Positions 30,434 through 40,476 of a stretch of DNA of 46,043 bases are shown here, in pieces. The position numbers were made by a program, and so were the translations under genes. The stretch is from Holtermannia corniformis. Its lineage: Eukaryota; Basidiomycota; Tremellomycetes; Holtermanniales. Positions within the stretch are counted from its first letter, which is position 1. Every line of letters begins with the position of its first letter. Below the pieces are notes generated by a model. That model ran no database searches, was not told where the DNA came from, and was given only the letters and a program-made list of their open reading frames with translations. The stretch lies in NCBI GenBank assembly GCA_001599935.1, contig BCIJ01000012.1:108735-154777 (forward strand). Direction: 5' to 3'.

Positions 30434-31427
30434 TCAACCACGTCCTACGAACGGCATATGCGACGCCCTGTTAGGTATTAGTCCACACCGCGTGCACAAA
30501 CAGTTTCAACTCACATCAACGACATGTTGAGCACGTTGGCATCGAGCGGCAAACCACCCATGAACACGACGGCTGCGCCCACATTCTCGGCACTCATCAT
30601 GGGCTCTTCGCGGATCGAGCCGTCAGCCTGCGGACAGCCCTTGGCGGCATGACCGCCCATAGACGTCGCGGCGTTGCCGATATCAATCTGGGAGCATGCA
30701 ATGTTGTATTTCCGTCCGTCGAGGGCGGTGCATTTGGTGAGACCGGCGATGGCGTGCTTGGACATTGTGTACGGTGCCGAGTCTGCCGGGGGCTTTAGTG
30801 AATTGAGCATAGAGAGCGAGGGACGTACTGGGCCGCGGGGCTGTCGCCGAGATACTGCCGTTGTTGATGATGCGACCGCCTTGTGGTGATTGGTCTTTCA
30901 TGATCTTGAACGCTTGCTGGGTGCACTACGGGGTGTTAGTGCTGCACTTTGTGAAAGTCAAGATGGGCTACCGACGAGCAAGTGGGCTGTGACGTTGACG
31001 TTCATGACGGCTTGGAACTTTTCAAGAGGGATATCCTCCAGCAGGATCCCATTCGCGGCGTCGATCCCGGCATTCTGGTTGTGTCAGTCATGACCATGAT
31101 CTCGAGTCGGCCCACGTTGAACAGCAGGTCCAAGCGGCCGAAGCGCTCTTTGGCTTTACGGAACAGCTCTTCGACTGCGTTTGGATCCGCCACATCGCCG
31201 GGGACGACGAGCGTCTCGCCAGCGCACTGCTCGGCGGTCGCTTGGAGCTCTGATTCGCGACGACCGGACAGGACGACACTCCATCCTGCTTTGGAGAGAG
31301 CGATGGCCGAGATGCGACCGATCCCTGTCGAGTTCGCCGTCAGTGTGCTCGACGAGATCCTGTGACAGAACACACCGGAAGAAGCGCCGGTGACGAGTGC
31401 GACCTTTGCGCTAGATGTTGAAGCCAT
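30434..31427 (-). CDS. Short-chain dehydrogenase/reductase (252 aa)
   Basis: Six exons, 31427-31376, 31324-31116, 31074-30976, 30925-30829, 30782-30515 and 30467-30434, join in phase to 252 aa, the usual size of classical SDRs. Visible motifs: TGASSGIGR at residues about 12-20 (dinucleotide binding), the GDVAD segment, NNAG, the NNGSIS serine strand, and YTMSK (catalytic Y-x3-K). The C terminus, PFVGRG, comes from a 34-nt last exon that only appears after splicing a GTGAGT...AACAG intron. It is an NAD(P)H-dependent alcohol/ketone oxidoreductase; substrate unknown. Arg in the TGASSGIGR region and a GRRE segment after the second strand hint at NADP(H) preference. No membrane segment, so probably cytosolic. 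Divergent from the KEN-box gene. Confidence 0.92.
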
Positions 31428-31793
31428 AGTGTAGGGTATAGACTATGATTTCCTAGACTTGATGAGAAGTTGGTAGAGTGCCAGACGCCGACCAGCTCGA
31501 GCCGGACCGTGGACGACTTTGTGCGCGGCCCCGGGTTGCGACCGGGCCGGAGCCGCTGGTGAAGCCGAACGCCGACGGTAACCGCACTGCCACGTGTCGG
31601 CGTTATCGCCGAAACGCCGATGCCGTCACCAACCCCCGCGACTGTTTTCCCGCCGTGACGCACTGTTGACTTTGACTTTAGACTGTTCATCGCATCTTGT
31701 CGTCTTGAAATCTTGCAGCACCGCTCCCCGAGTCAGTCGCAACACGTGTAGGGGGGTATATCGTACCAGCGCTGATGGTGGACGCAGTTAGAC
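31428..31793. promoter_or_regulatory. Divergent promoter region (SDR gene / KEN-box gene)
   Basis: A 366-bp gap separates start codons on opposite strands and must hold both promoters. It contains TGCCACGTGTCGG near 31590 (an E-box-like CACGTG core) and TTTTCCCGCCGTGACGC near 31645. No other gene is seen. Confidence 0.55.
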
Positions 31794-32563
31794 ATGCCGC
31801 CCACCAAGAAAAAGGGCGCAATCTTTGCAATCTACACCGACTCGCCCGTCGCTTCGACCTCGCGCGCCGGGCTGGTAGACTCTGCCGCTGCTAAATCGCC
31901 TACGAAAAAGGCGGGTGGGGTCAAGCGGAAAGCTCTGGGCGCGGTGCAGCCTGTTGGTGGTGACAAACGGACGGCGGGTGTAAAGGGTAAAGACAAGCTC
32001 GTCGTGCTGCTTGACAAGCCGTCGGCCTCTGCGCTCAAAGACCAATCAAAAGCGAGCACGAACAGTACAAACAAGTCGAGGTCGACAAGCACCAGCCACA
32101 GCAGAGTCGATGACAAGGAGAACCAACCCATCCAACGCACCCGATCCCCTCGCAAACACACTCTCGCCGCGACCGCGACCAAGAAAACACTTGGTGTCGC
32201 CCGAGACGGCACGACGTTGAAAAAGGGCACGCTCGTCGCTAAACCTGTCCCGGTGTCGGGATCTCGGATGGGAAAGAAGCCGCAGGTGCGGTACGAGGTC
32301 GAATGGGATCCGGATCCCGTCCTGGCAGATGTCAGTGAGGCTTATGGCGCCGATGTCGGCGGTGAGCCAGAGGGGTTCAGGGATGCCGTGAGTGTCTTTC
32401 TGATGTAGAACAGGATCAAGACCTCGACGCTAACGCAACTCAGCCCGATTCAACTCCAAGAAGATCAAAAAGGCGGTCCACCATCACCTCTACCACAAAC
32501 TCTCTCATCACCGCCGCCGCCACCTCGTCACCAAACCGCACACGGCACCCAATACACATATGA
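31794..32563 (+). CDS. Small basic, disordered protein with KEN box (237 aa)
   Basis: Exons 31794-32387 and 32444-32563 are joined across a 56-nt GTGAGT...CAG intron with a GCTAAC branch point. The protein starts MPPTKKKGAIFAIYTD, is rich in Lys/Ser/Thr, and has no hydrophobic segment. DDKENQP (about residue 105) is a KEN box, a recognition motif of the anaphase-promoting complex; RKAL (RxxL, about residue 45) could be a D box. A QRTRSPRKH stretch follows the KEN box, and an acidic patch lies at about 175-195. Cell-cycle-regulated degradation, for example a securin- or mitotic-regulator-like protein, is a reasonable inference but not established. No close family is recognised. Confidence 0.65.
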
Positions 32564-33160
32564 TGACCGTACGACCGGATCCAAACGAGACGGACGGGAT
32601 CTTGGGGACGATACATGCTTGTGATGATCATGATAATGAGCTTTGTTGACATCAACTCGACCGGATCTGGCTGTGTGAGTACGGAAGACAGATGTGTGCC
32701 AACCAAGGAGGCCGTTGTCCCTGATTTGGTTTCAGGTAGAGCTGTGCTGACGAGGACGTCTGACGCACTAATTGGTCGGCTAATCTGTCGACTGATACAG
32801 GCTTGACTGACCCTCGCCTCACTCGACCTATTGGAAGATTCTGGCCGGGAGAAGAAAGCCGGACGAGGTGATCAGGCGGGCGCTCAGGTGAAGCTGCCAC
32901 ACGGTCTCAAGTGCCGTCCGTCGGTGTCGCTCCACAACGACGTCTTGTGTATGTACAGCTGATCACTGCATCTGATGCTACACGATGCTACCGGCCTCGC
33001 CGTTTCTTTTCTCGTGGAACAGGGCGACGAGCAGACGTAGTCGGGTGAGTGAGGTCTGGGTTGTCAAGTCGATGCTGATACAGCTCAGACGAGTTCACGG
33101 TTGTTCGTGGCAATATTGGTGATTACCTAGGTCAGCCATGTGCACTACTGATTCACTCAG
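32564..33160. other. Intergenic stretch with no clear gene; possible 5' remains of a glycoprotein pseudogene
   Basis: Fragments with isolated GT-AG-like signals occur, but no start codon and signal peptide equivalent to the gene at 33780 could be found. It is probably decayed upstream sequence of the pseudogene that follows. Confidence 0.35.
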
Positions 33161-33553
33161 CCGACTGCGACACTATATGCGTCGGCTCTGAACACCCGGC
33201 GGCGTCTCTGGCAGGGTCAGTCGCTTCCTCTCTTGGAATCTCGACTTCGTCCTCAACGGCGGCCCCGTCCTCGAGCGATGCTAGCCCATCTTCAACGAGT
33301 TAGGCTGCCTCGGCGACCAGTGGGTATTCCAGATTTCTACCTCCCGCTTCCGAGCTGATCTAAAATCCAAGCTGCTACTTCTGACGACGATAACGACGGT
33401 GCGTGATAGCTATCGCTCAGACAGAGTCATGCTTACAGCGACAGGGGTAGGACTCAGCACGGGCCAGCTCGTCGCTGCGATCGTGACCCCATCGGCTCGC
33501 TCATCACTGGCTTGATCCTGCTTGCCGTCCGACGGTACTGGTGTCATCGGTGA
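33161..33553 (+). pseudogene. Broken paralogue of the adjacent membrane glycoprotein
   Basis: A frame reads DTICVGSEHPAASLAGSVAS, matching the DTCYEFGLISESAESSALAS region of the next gene, and continues Ser-rich to a stop in the stalk. After a TAG acceptor (33450) it reads GLSTGQLVAAIVTP, matching GLTRGQLLAAIITP. A one-base loss then shifts the frame; the following bases read in the next frame as a membrane helix with a basic tail (GSLITGLILLAVRRYW). So stalk, last-exon junction and membrane anchor are all recognisable, but a stop and a frameshift break it. A sequencing error could explain the shift but not the missing 5' part. Confidence 0.55.
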
Positions 33554-33779
33554 TTCCTCGAGCACGCAATCGTGTACATAAGATTTGGCCGAGTGGCACG
33601 TCGCCTGCTCGGACTACGCTCAGACTGCTCGGCTGCGGGGTCTGTGCGATCGTGTTGCCTGTGCTGACAGGCCTCGGCCTCAGGATCAGCGCTCGGTCAC
33701 TTTGTTGCTTCTCGCCGCTTGCTCTGCCTGCCGCACTGAGATGTCTTTTCGTCTTGCCACTCAGTGACACCGTAGCACA

Positions 33780-34639
33780 ATGCAGCTCTCGCCGCTGTCG
33801 TTGGTGCTGCTCATCACCACTTGCTCGCCGCTTCTAACGTTCGCAACCGTCGTCTTTACGTTCAACGGACCGTTTACTCAATGCGATCTGCACTATGTGA
33901 CCTGGCTCAACGGCGAGCCCCCCTTCCACTTCAACTTTTACGTGACCGATAGCACCAGCGGCCGCTCGTGAGTTCTGCCAAAGGGTGACTCTTAGGCTGA
34001 GATCGGACGTAGAGGCCCGTACACATTCTCGGGAGAAGAGTTCTTTGGATCAGCCTACAGCATTCAGCTGCAAAGGACGATTGGGACAATCGTCGAGCTC
34101 GAAGTCGAGGAGGCGAATGCAGAGCACACGGTATCGAGTGAGCGCGGGACGGCATCTGGAGTCTGCCGCTGATGGAGTTTAGAGGAGTTTTCTATCATTG
34201 CTGGAGCGCGCGGTCAATCAAGTCTTAAACCGAGGGTGCGTGCATGCTGAGCCCTCGCAGACACTTGCTACGAGTTTGGGCTCATCAGCGAGTCGGCCGA
34301 GTCGTCTGCACTGGCCTCGATCGCGGCCGCCTCCCTGGCCGCTCAATCATCCAGTGCGGCCTCGGTGTCTGAGTCGACTGCGAGGTCTACGACGACGGAC
34401 GGCAGCGTGCAAGGCGGCCAAACGACACAAAGCCCGTCAGCGGATGAAGACTCAAGTGGCGGTCTGTCTCTTCACCGCCCGGCAGCACGTCAACTGATTC
34501 CTCGACCACTATAGGACTCACACGGGGTCAGCTGCTCGCCGCCATCATCACACCGATCGGGACCATTATTGCCGGCTTGACCGTCGCCGCCGTCAAGCAC
34601 TACTGTTGGAACAGACGAACCAGGCCGCCCAGGTACTGA
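33780..34639 (+). CDS. Secreted/type I membrane glycoprotein (219 aa)
   Basis: Exons 33780-33967, 34013-34130, 34185-34212, 34261-34461 and 34515-34639 join in phase. A signal peptide (MQLSPLSLVLLITTCS...) occupies residues 1 to about 22. The ectodomain includes FTFNGPFTQCDLHYVTWLNG and ELEVEEANAEHTEFSIIAGARDTC. A Ser/Ala/Thr stalk follows at about 125-175, then a transmembrane helix (GQLLAAIITPIGTIIAGLTVAAV) and a short basic tail (WNRRTRPPRY). The W-x-N-G/P-P-F pattern followed by a Cys-containing strand is common in fungal surface glycoproteins of unknown role. Exon 3 is only 28 nt. A decayed paralogue lies just upstream, so the locus arose by tandem duplication. Confidence 0.7.
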
Positions 34640-34659
34640 ATGATTGAATGATTGGACTT

Positions 34660-34870
34660 TTCGGTCATCTCCAGCTAGATGTTTAGTCATGACGATATGC
34701 CAAGGCAACTTGACGCCCCGTTGACGTGGTTGGCAAAAGATTGTCGATCCGATTCGTTCAAGTAGTGCGCGTATCTCGTCAGCTTGCACGATCACCTCTC
34801 CTGGTTCGCCCTCTCGTGCGTCTGTGATATCAACAGCTATGCACGGCGCTGACGACGATAAGCGTCCCAA
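34660..34870 (-). pseudogene. Possible fragment of the small orphan family
   Basis: A minus-strand frame without a good ATG reads CIAVDITDAREGEPGEVIVQ followed by ADEIRALLERI. It resembles the strand-turn-strand then helix of the 3936 gene (LALIFNYQDGDPVCVQATRI). The diagnostic W-x2-M-x4-R-x-E-L part is absent, and the frame runs into the 3' end of the glycoprotein gene on the other strand. It may be a remnant. The rest of 34640-35164 shows nothing else I can support. Confidence 0.25.
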
Positions 34871-35164
34871 GCTGCCGATGAGGACGATAAGCCCTAGATG
34901 TCGTCCCTGGTTGGGATCGTAGGCATGTCTGACGGGCCATCTCGCTCATTACCGCCCTGACTGGAGCGGCTCAGAGCAGGCGCGCCGCAACCCGATCCTG
35001 TTCTAACACCTGCTTTCGAGGTCAGGAGGCCACAGCTGTGAGTACTTGCATGTGAATCCCATTGAAGCGTGGTGAGATCAAGACCATGCAATCCATACCG
35101 TCGTCACTCGCCACTAGCCACAAGATGCACCACACTGTCCACTCCGGCCAAGATGAAATTGCAT

Positions 35165-36913
35165 CTATTGGGCCGGCTCAAACGACATGATCTCGTCGTA
35201 CCTAGGTTCCACGTCAGCCGACGATCCAGGCGGGTTGAAAAGAGTACTAACAGCAGCCGCTTGAGCTCCTCCCTACTGATCTCATCCTTCATCAAGTCAA
35301 AGTCGAAGAAGCCTGGCTCGAGCGGGGTCGCGGTCGGCTCGTCGTCGGGGTCATGGTAGGCTTCGAGGTAGGGATGCGAGAGGCACTGCTCGACCGTGTA
35401 GCGCTTGCGCGGGTCGACTGGGCATGGCAGTCAGCCGGGTCACGAACGCCAAAGGGGCGTCACGTACACGTCAGGGTCTTTGCCAAGAAGTCGCGAGCGA
35501 CGGGACTGGCATTCGGGTACAGCTGCTCAAACGTCTTCTTCTTGCGGAACCTGCGGTTGCGTCAGCGACTACCCTGGTGCAAGAGCTGCACGAAGCAGCT
35601 TTCGCATAGTGAGAGCAGATCAACTCACGGCAAAGCACGAATGTAGTCCTTGGACCTCTTTGAAGTGATCGCATAGAACTCTTCCAGCGTGGGTGTCCCG
35701 AGGACGTCGAGGATGAGGGACAGTTGGTGGTGGCTGCTAGCATCAGCGTCTACCCTTGACGCGAGCCGCCCAGAACACGCACTAGTCTCGGCCCGGGAAC
35801 AGCGGTTTGCCACTGAGCATCTCGGCGAGGATGCAGCCGATACTCCAGACGTCGATCGACTGATGTGCGTCAGACTCATACCTCCAGTAAGCGTCCAACC
35901 CACCTTGGAGTACTGCCTGAAAGAGAGCATGACCTCTGGCGCACGATACCACCGCGTCGCGACATCTGGGATCGTCAGTTGTGGACCGACTCGAACGTTT
36001 GACCCACATTCCGTCATGAAACCGGCCTCGCCGCCCGGCAGCGCCGTCTGCGTGCTCCGCGCAAGCCCAAAGTCGCATACTTTGAGATCGCAGTTGGCGT
36101 TGAGGAGGAGGTTGGAGGGCTTGAGATCGCGGTGGATGACTGTTGGCGTCAGCAGGGGGTGCGCAGGCACGGCCGTGGCGACGTACCATCGGCCGAGTGG
36201 AGAGCTTTGATCGCACGGCAGGTCTATCATACAGGTCAGTGGGTTGCCCTTGGGTGCAAGGCAAACACCAACCTGGTAGAGAAAGTATTGGCAGTGATCG
36301 TCGCTGAGATCCTGTGTGCGGATCACGCGGTGCAAGTCTGTTTCAAGAAGCTCTTGCACGAGATAGACTGTGGTGAAGACGTCTCAGCTTGATACGGCTG
36401 ATGCCAAGCCACTGACCCTCCTTGAACGACTCGAGCGAGGCCGGCTTGATAATGTCCAGCACGGTGATGATCTAGTCGGTGCCGTCAGTGCTCACCCTCG
36501 CAAACAGCCGCAAGCCGCACGCACATTCTCACTGACGCCCTCTGCCGCAAAGTACTTTAACAGCTTGAGCTCACGCAGCGTCCTGAGCGCAAACATGGAA
36601 TGATCAAACGGGGCAATCTTCTTGATGGCGACTTTGGAGTTTGAGGCCCTGTGCACGGCCGAGACGACGACGCCGTAGGCGCCTTCGCCAATGACATCGA
36701 GCACTTGGTATGCGTTCCCTGGGACCGTCATCAGTCTTGTGCAGGGTTACAGAGGAGAAAGGTGGGACAAGGACGCGGCCGGGTACGGGGACACGAGCTA
36801 GTGTACGCACCGACGTTGAAACGGATCTTGCGCGGTTGAGCGGCCTGCTGCGACTGTTTTGACGATGCACGGGTCGAAGCCGCTGCGGCCGGTTGTTGGT
36901 GCTGGACAGACAT
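35165..36913 (-). CDS. MAP kinase of the Fus3/Kss1 (pheromone/filamentation) class, TEY type (381 aa)
   Basis: Twelve exons (36913-36811, 36718-36525, 36471-36417, 36367-36273, 36223-36187, 36139-36008, 35965-35904, 35859-35783, 35733-35629, 35550-35468, 35417-35252, 35201-35165) join in phase. Motifs: P-loop [13 protein letters not shown] lysine, [14 protein letters not shown], activation loop [14 protein letters not shown] with TEY split by an intron, [16 protein letters not shown], and a C-terminal EELKRLLYDEIMSF. Sequence features such as [14 protein letters not shown] and HSADVIHRDL fit the Fus3/Kss1/Kpp2 group rather than the Slt2 or Hog1 (TGY) groups. Known members relay pheromone and invasive-growth signals to nuclear transcription factors. 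An unusual 35-residue N-terminal extension, rich in Gln, Ala and Ser, precedes the kinase fold. Confidence 0.95.
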
Positions 36914-37518
36914 GGTGACTATCCGATGCAGCAAGGTAGGTCGATAAAGAGCGCGAGGCGAGTCGTTCAAGACCTAGTGACTGAGCGTGAGCCAGGGGCG
37001 AGGAATGAAAGGAGACGGCGAGCGACCGAGTGCGGCCTCGCGGTTCCTTTCTCACCTTTGGGCGTGTGATGTGCAGTGCCGTGGTGTTAGCCGACTAGAG
37101 GGCCATGCTGCCTCGGACGCTAGGTTGCTCGCACGGTCCCAGTGGTGGTGTTACCCCTGGACTGTGATCGACGGGGGTGAACCGTCCCTTTTGTATGGTT
37201 TGGCAGATGAAACGCGCCGTGTCGGATGCGTGCAAGCTCGAGCGCGACGTCCATCGTGTCCGAGCGTGAGCGTCGCGGGATCCAAGACGGCCAAGAGGGC
37301 GAGCGAGAGCGTTTCATGCGACCAAGAGTCGAGGATGGCACAGTTTCAACTGTGGTTGATCGCGTGCCACGTGAAGCGTGTTTCATCTCACAAACTCGAC
37401 AACGTCTACAGCGCTCCACGGCCGCTCGCACGGCACACGGGCAGTCTACTATCAACACACTGAACGGGAAGGATACACCAACGAGAACAGGAAAGGGAGT
37501 GGGTAAACCCGAGGGCAA
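36914..37518. other. MAP kinase promoter and 3' UTR of the perilipin-like gene
   Basis: About 600 bp between two minus-strand genes. Open frames here lack splice-consistent extension or recognisable content. No RNA gene is seen. Confidence 0.5.
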
Positions 37519-40112
37519 TCACTGCGTCGCCTCGTGCGCCTTGTCGTGCGCCTTGTCCACAGTCGCAGACGCAGCGTTGGCAACGTCTTGCGCCTTGTCC
37601 TCGGCCTTGGCCTGTCGAGGTCAGCATGGTGGATGCACAGCCAAAGCGCAACCCACCTTGGCGCCGAGAACCTGCTTGTGGATCTCGTCGACGAGCGGCT
37701 TGACGTGGTCCTGCACCATCAGCGCCGCGCCATACAAGCAATACCAACTCACGAGGATATACGCAGCCAACTCCCTCGTCTTGTCCTGCACAGCCTTGTC
37801 CTTGGCAAACACAATGTCCTTGACTTCGGTCGTGATCTTGCCAACGCTCTGCGCCTCATCAGCTCCGTCATGGTGCAAACTCTAGCCCAAACAGACATCA
37901 ACGAGGACAGAGGGCAGGTCCTTGCCAGACTCGGCGAGCGCACGGAGCTGCTCGATCAGGTTGTAGCCAATCTCTTGCGAGCTCTGGATCGTCGCAGACG
38001 CGCGTGCACCGAGCGCGCTGTTGACCTTGGCGAGCGACTCGAACGTCTGCTGGACCGCGGGCGACTGGTAGAGCGGGACGATGCGCTGTGGCGGATCAGC
38101 AGTGGCTGTACAAGTAGCAGGCAGCGCACGTCGTGGTAGACGGCCTTGGTCTGCTTGACGACAATCAGGTCATCCGTCGGCGTCTTGAACGGGTCTGGCA
38201 GAGGTGAGTCGTGCAATGTAGCACTGAGGTGGTGACTCACAAGGGAACGTAGCCTCGGCCCTGTCAAAGCTGGGTGCAGTGTTAATAGCAGGCTACTTGG
38301 TCAGTCGCAACACTTACGTCGCAACAGCAAGCCCGTCGGCACCTTCGAGAAGAGGCTTGGTCCTCGTCAGGATCGGGGTAGCGAGGTCGTAAGACTCTGA
38401 GAGATGGCATCAGTGTCTTCGCTGCGTCGTTCTGTTGAGGATTGTAGTCACGAGCCAGCGCCGTCACAAGCGGGTCCACTCAAATGACCGCTACGCGAGG
38501 GGGTCCTACAGTACAGCTCTACTGCAAGTTCATCCGCGATACCGGTCGTGCAAAAGCACTAGCGGAAACCATTGACAACCTTGCAAGGCAGTGTCTGCTT
38601 TTGATGCGATGCGCGCCCCATTGATGAGATCATGATCATGGAGTGGCACCGCGAGGCACTGATAGCTCGGGAGCCGACGTGCCATTGCAAAGTCGGTCTA
38701 TCAGGACGTCTGCCACTCTCGACCAATCACTTTGAAGACCACACGACCGATGGAGAGCCTGAGACGCGAGGTTTCTCGAAACGTCTAGCGCGCGCCAGGT
38801 CTTGAGTACATCGACAGCCAGCAGCGGGTGAGAGCCGAGCAAGAGCCGAGCAGTCGGGAGAACGCGACGGCAGTGAATTTTGGCGCTCGCATAACGCGGG
38901 TGACCCAGACTGCAGAGAGCTCGCTAGCTCGTCGCAGAACGCTGTCCACCACGCACGGTGAGGACAGCGCGACTATGATGATCGCTTCAGTCAGGCCGTT
39001 GGAGGATAGCGAAACCAATGCAGCATGCTGTGCCATGCTGTGTCTGGTTCAGCTGCAAGCTACAGCTGGCCAGTTCAGTCGAGCTTAGCCGTAGAGGGTA
39101 CAGGGTATTGTACGAAAGGCTTCTGGCGATGATCAAGCTGACAGCCGGATGAGTCGGGGCAAACCTGAGCGTGTGACGCACCCAAAGCATCGCCAGCTTG
39201 TTTCCGCTGGCACATTGCCTCGTTTCAAGAGCCAGCGTTCTACAAGGAGCGGATACACGGCAGCTAGTGCGCTACTTGTCCACCGCTGACGGCGAGCGCT
39301 GACGTACTGTTTGCCAGCAACGCTGAGAAACGGAGCAGCTGATCGCTTGGGTCTAGGGACATGCTCGTCCCATTGACGACCAGTTACGTTCAGCTATTCG
39401 CCAAGGCCAACGCCTGCTGCTCAGACAGATCACCCCGGATATCTCGACACGCGTCGGACGGGATATGACGTAGAGCCGTGTGGCTCGTACTTGAAACCAG
39501 CCAGCGAGCGCTAGACATCCGCTTGACAACGTACGACACTGACGGCCGGCCTGCTATCACAACCTCGAAGCCGCGGCCAAAGTCATACTTTTTGCAGTGT
39601 CAATAACGACAAGGCGTGGACACACACCCAAACGAGCCAAGCGTCGCGCCCCAGTATAACCTAGCTGAGCTCGTCATCTAGCGTCGTCGCTGGCGAGTCA
39701 AGCTTTCGACCATGTGGACGCGACGCGCTAAATGCACGTGCAGTCCAAACCCGCACGAAATGGGTCACGAAACCCGCACCAAAGACAGGACAGCAGAGCA
39801 CGCCATAACCGCACAGACGAGCAGACACTCACTGAGAGCCAGAGCCTCGACCGTCTGGTAGATTGACGTCGTGAGCTGGGTCGAGTTGATGACCGACCTA
39901 TCCGATATCTGCGTCAGCGTCGAGACTCTGTATCCAAAGGAGGAGAAACGACAGACTGGAAGCCGGCGACACCATCATGAACGAGGGGAACGCCATCGAG
40001 CCTCGAGACGATCTTGAACTCTGCGTGGGATGAGCCGTGTGTCTGTGGTACATAGGCCGAGGAGTCAGGACGTACCGGGGACGTTGGTGTTGGATTGCGC
40101 AGTCTCGGCCAT
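37519..40112 (-). CDS. Perilipin-like lipid-droplet protein (256 aa) with a 1.4-kb intron
   Basis: Ten exons (40112-40076, 40020-39957, 39897-39833, 38396-38318, 38269-38241, 38194-38130, 38085-37897, 37848-37753, 37710-37657, 37611-37519) join in phase. The N terminus reads VSRLDGVPLVHDGVAG and NSTQLTTSIYQTVEALALK; across the long intron it continues SYDLATPILTRTKPLLEGAD, then FDRAEATFPYPF. This matches the Cap20/Mpl1-type fungal perilipin pattern. Repeated amphipathic helices follow, ending in an Ala/Lys/Asp 11-mer-like tail (KAEDKAQDVANAA, DKAHDKAHE). Perilipins coat lipid droplets and control lipolysis. All introns but one are 42-59 nt; intron 3 is 1,436 nt (39832-38397). Confidence 0.8.
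38397..39832 (-). other. Exceptionally long intron of the perilipin-like gene
   Basis: The donor is GTGAGTGTC and the acceptor ATCTCAG; the phase (A + AG = Lys) is exact. No long frame, tRNA or recognisable transposon ORF lies inside. Scattered short frames exist on both strands. It might hold an insertion, an internal promoter or a non-coding RNA; nothing decisive is visible. Confidence 0.7.
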
Positions 40113-40476
40113 TGTGCTATGGTACTGTGCGGTAGTGGATGCTGTGACTGGTGGTTGTCAGTGGATGCAAGTGATGGGGGAGGCGGATGGGGAACGGCGC
40201 GGGTATCGACCGACCCTCGACCGCGTCTGATAGTCTGAGCTCGAATGCACGGCCCGAGGCAAGAGCACCGTCTCCCACTCTGGTGACTGTTCGACGGCCT
40301 ACACTTGCACTGCCTCTACCGCCGCCGCCGCCAGCTCGTCACTCGGCGTTCGCTACTCACTGCGTGCGATACAGATGCGAGTGCTCGTCGATGATGATGG
40401 TGATGAGCGTGAGAACGGTTCTGGTAGCAGATACCGTCACGCCACGTGCAGCGGCAATCGTCGCATCCGGCTATCG
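40113..40476. other. Promoter of the perilipin-like gene and 3' UTR of the BRCT gene
   Basis: 364 bp between two minus-strand genes. A CCGCCGCCGCCG run is present near 40320. No gene is supported. Confidence 0.5.

Noticed and set aside
31640..31665. E2F/MBF-like site TTTTCCCGCC in the divergent promoter
   Set aside because: A single weak match; the factor in this lineage is unknown.
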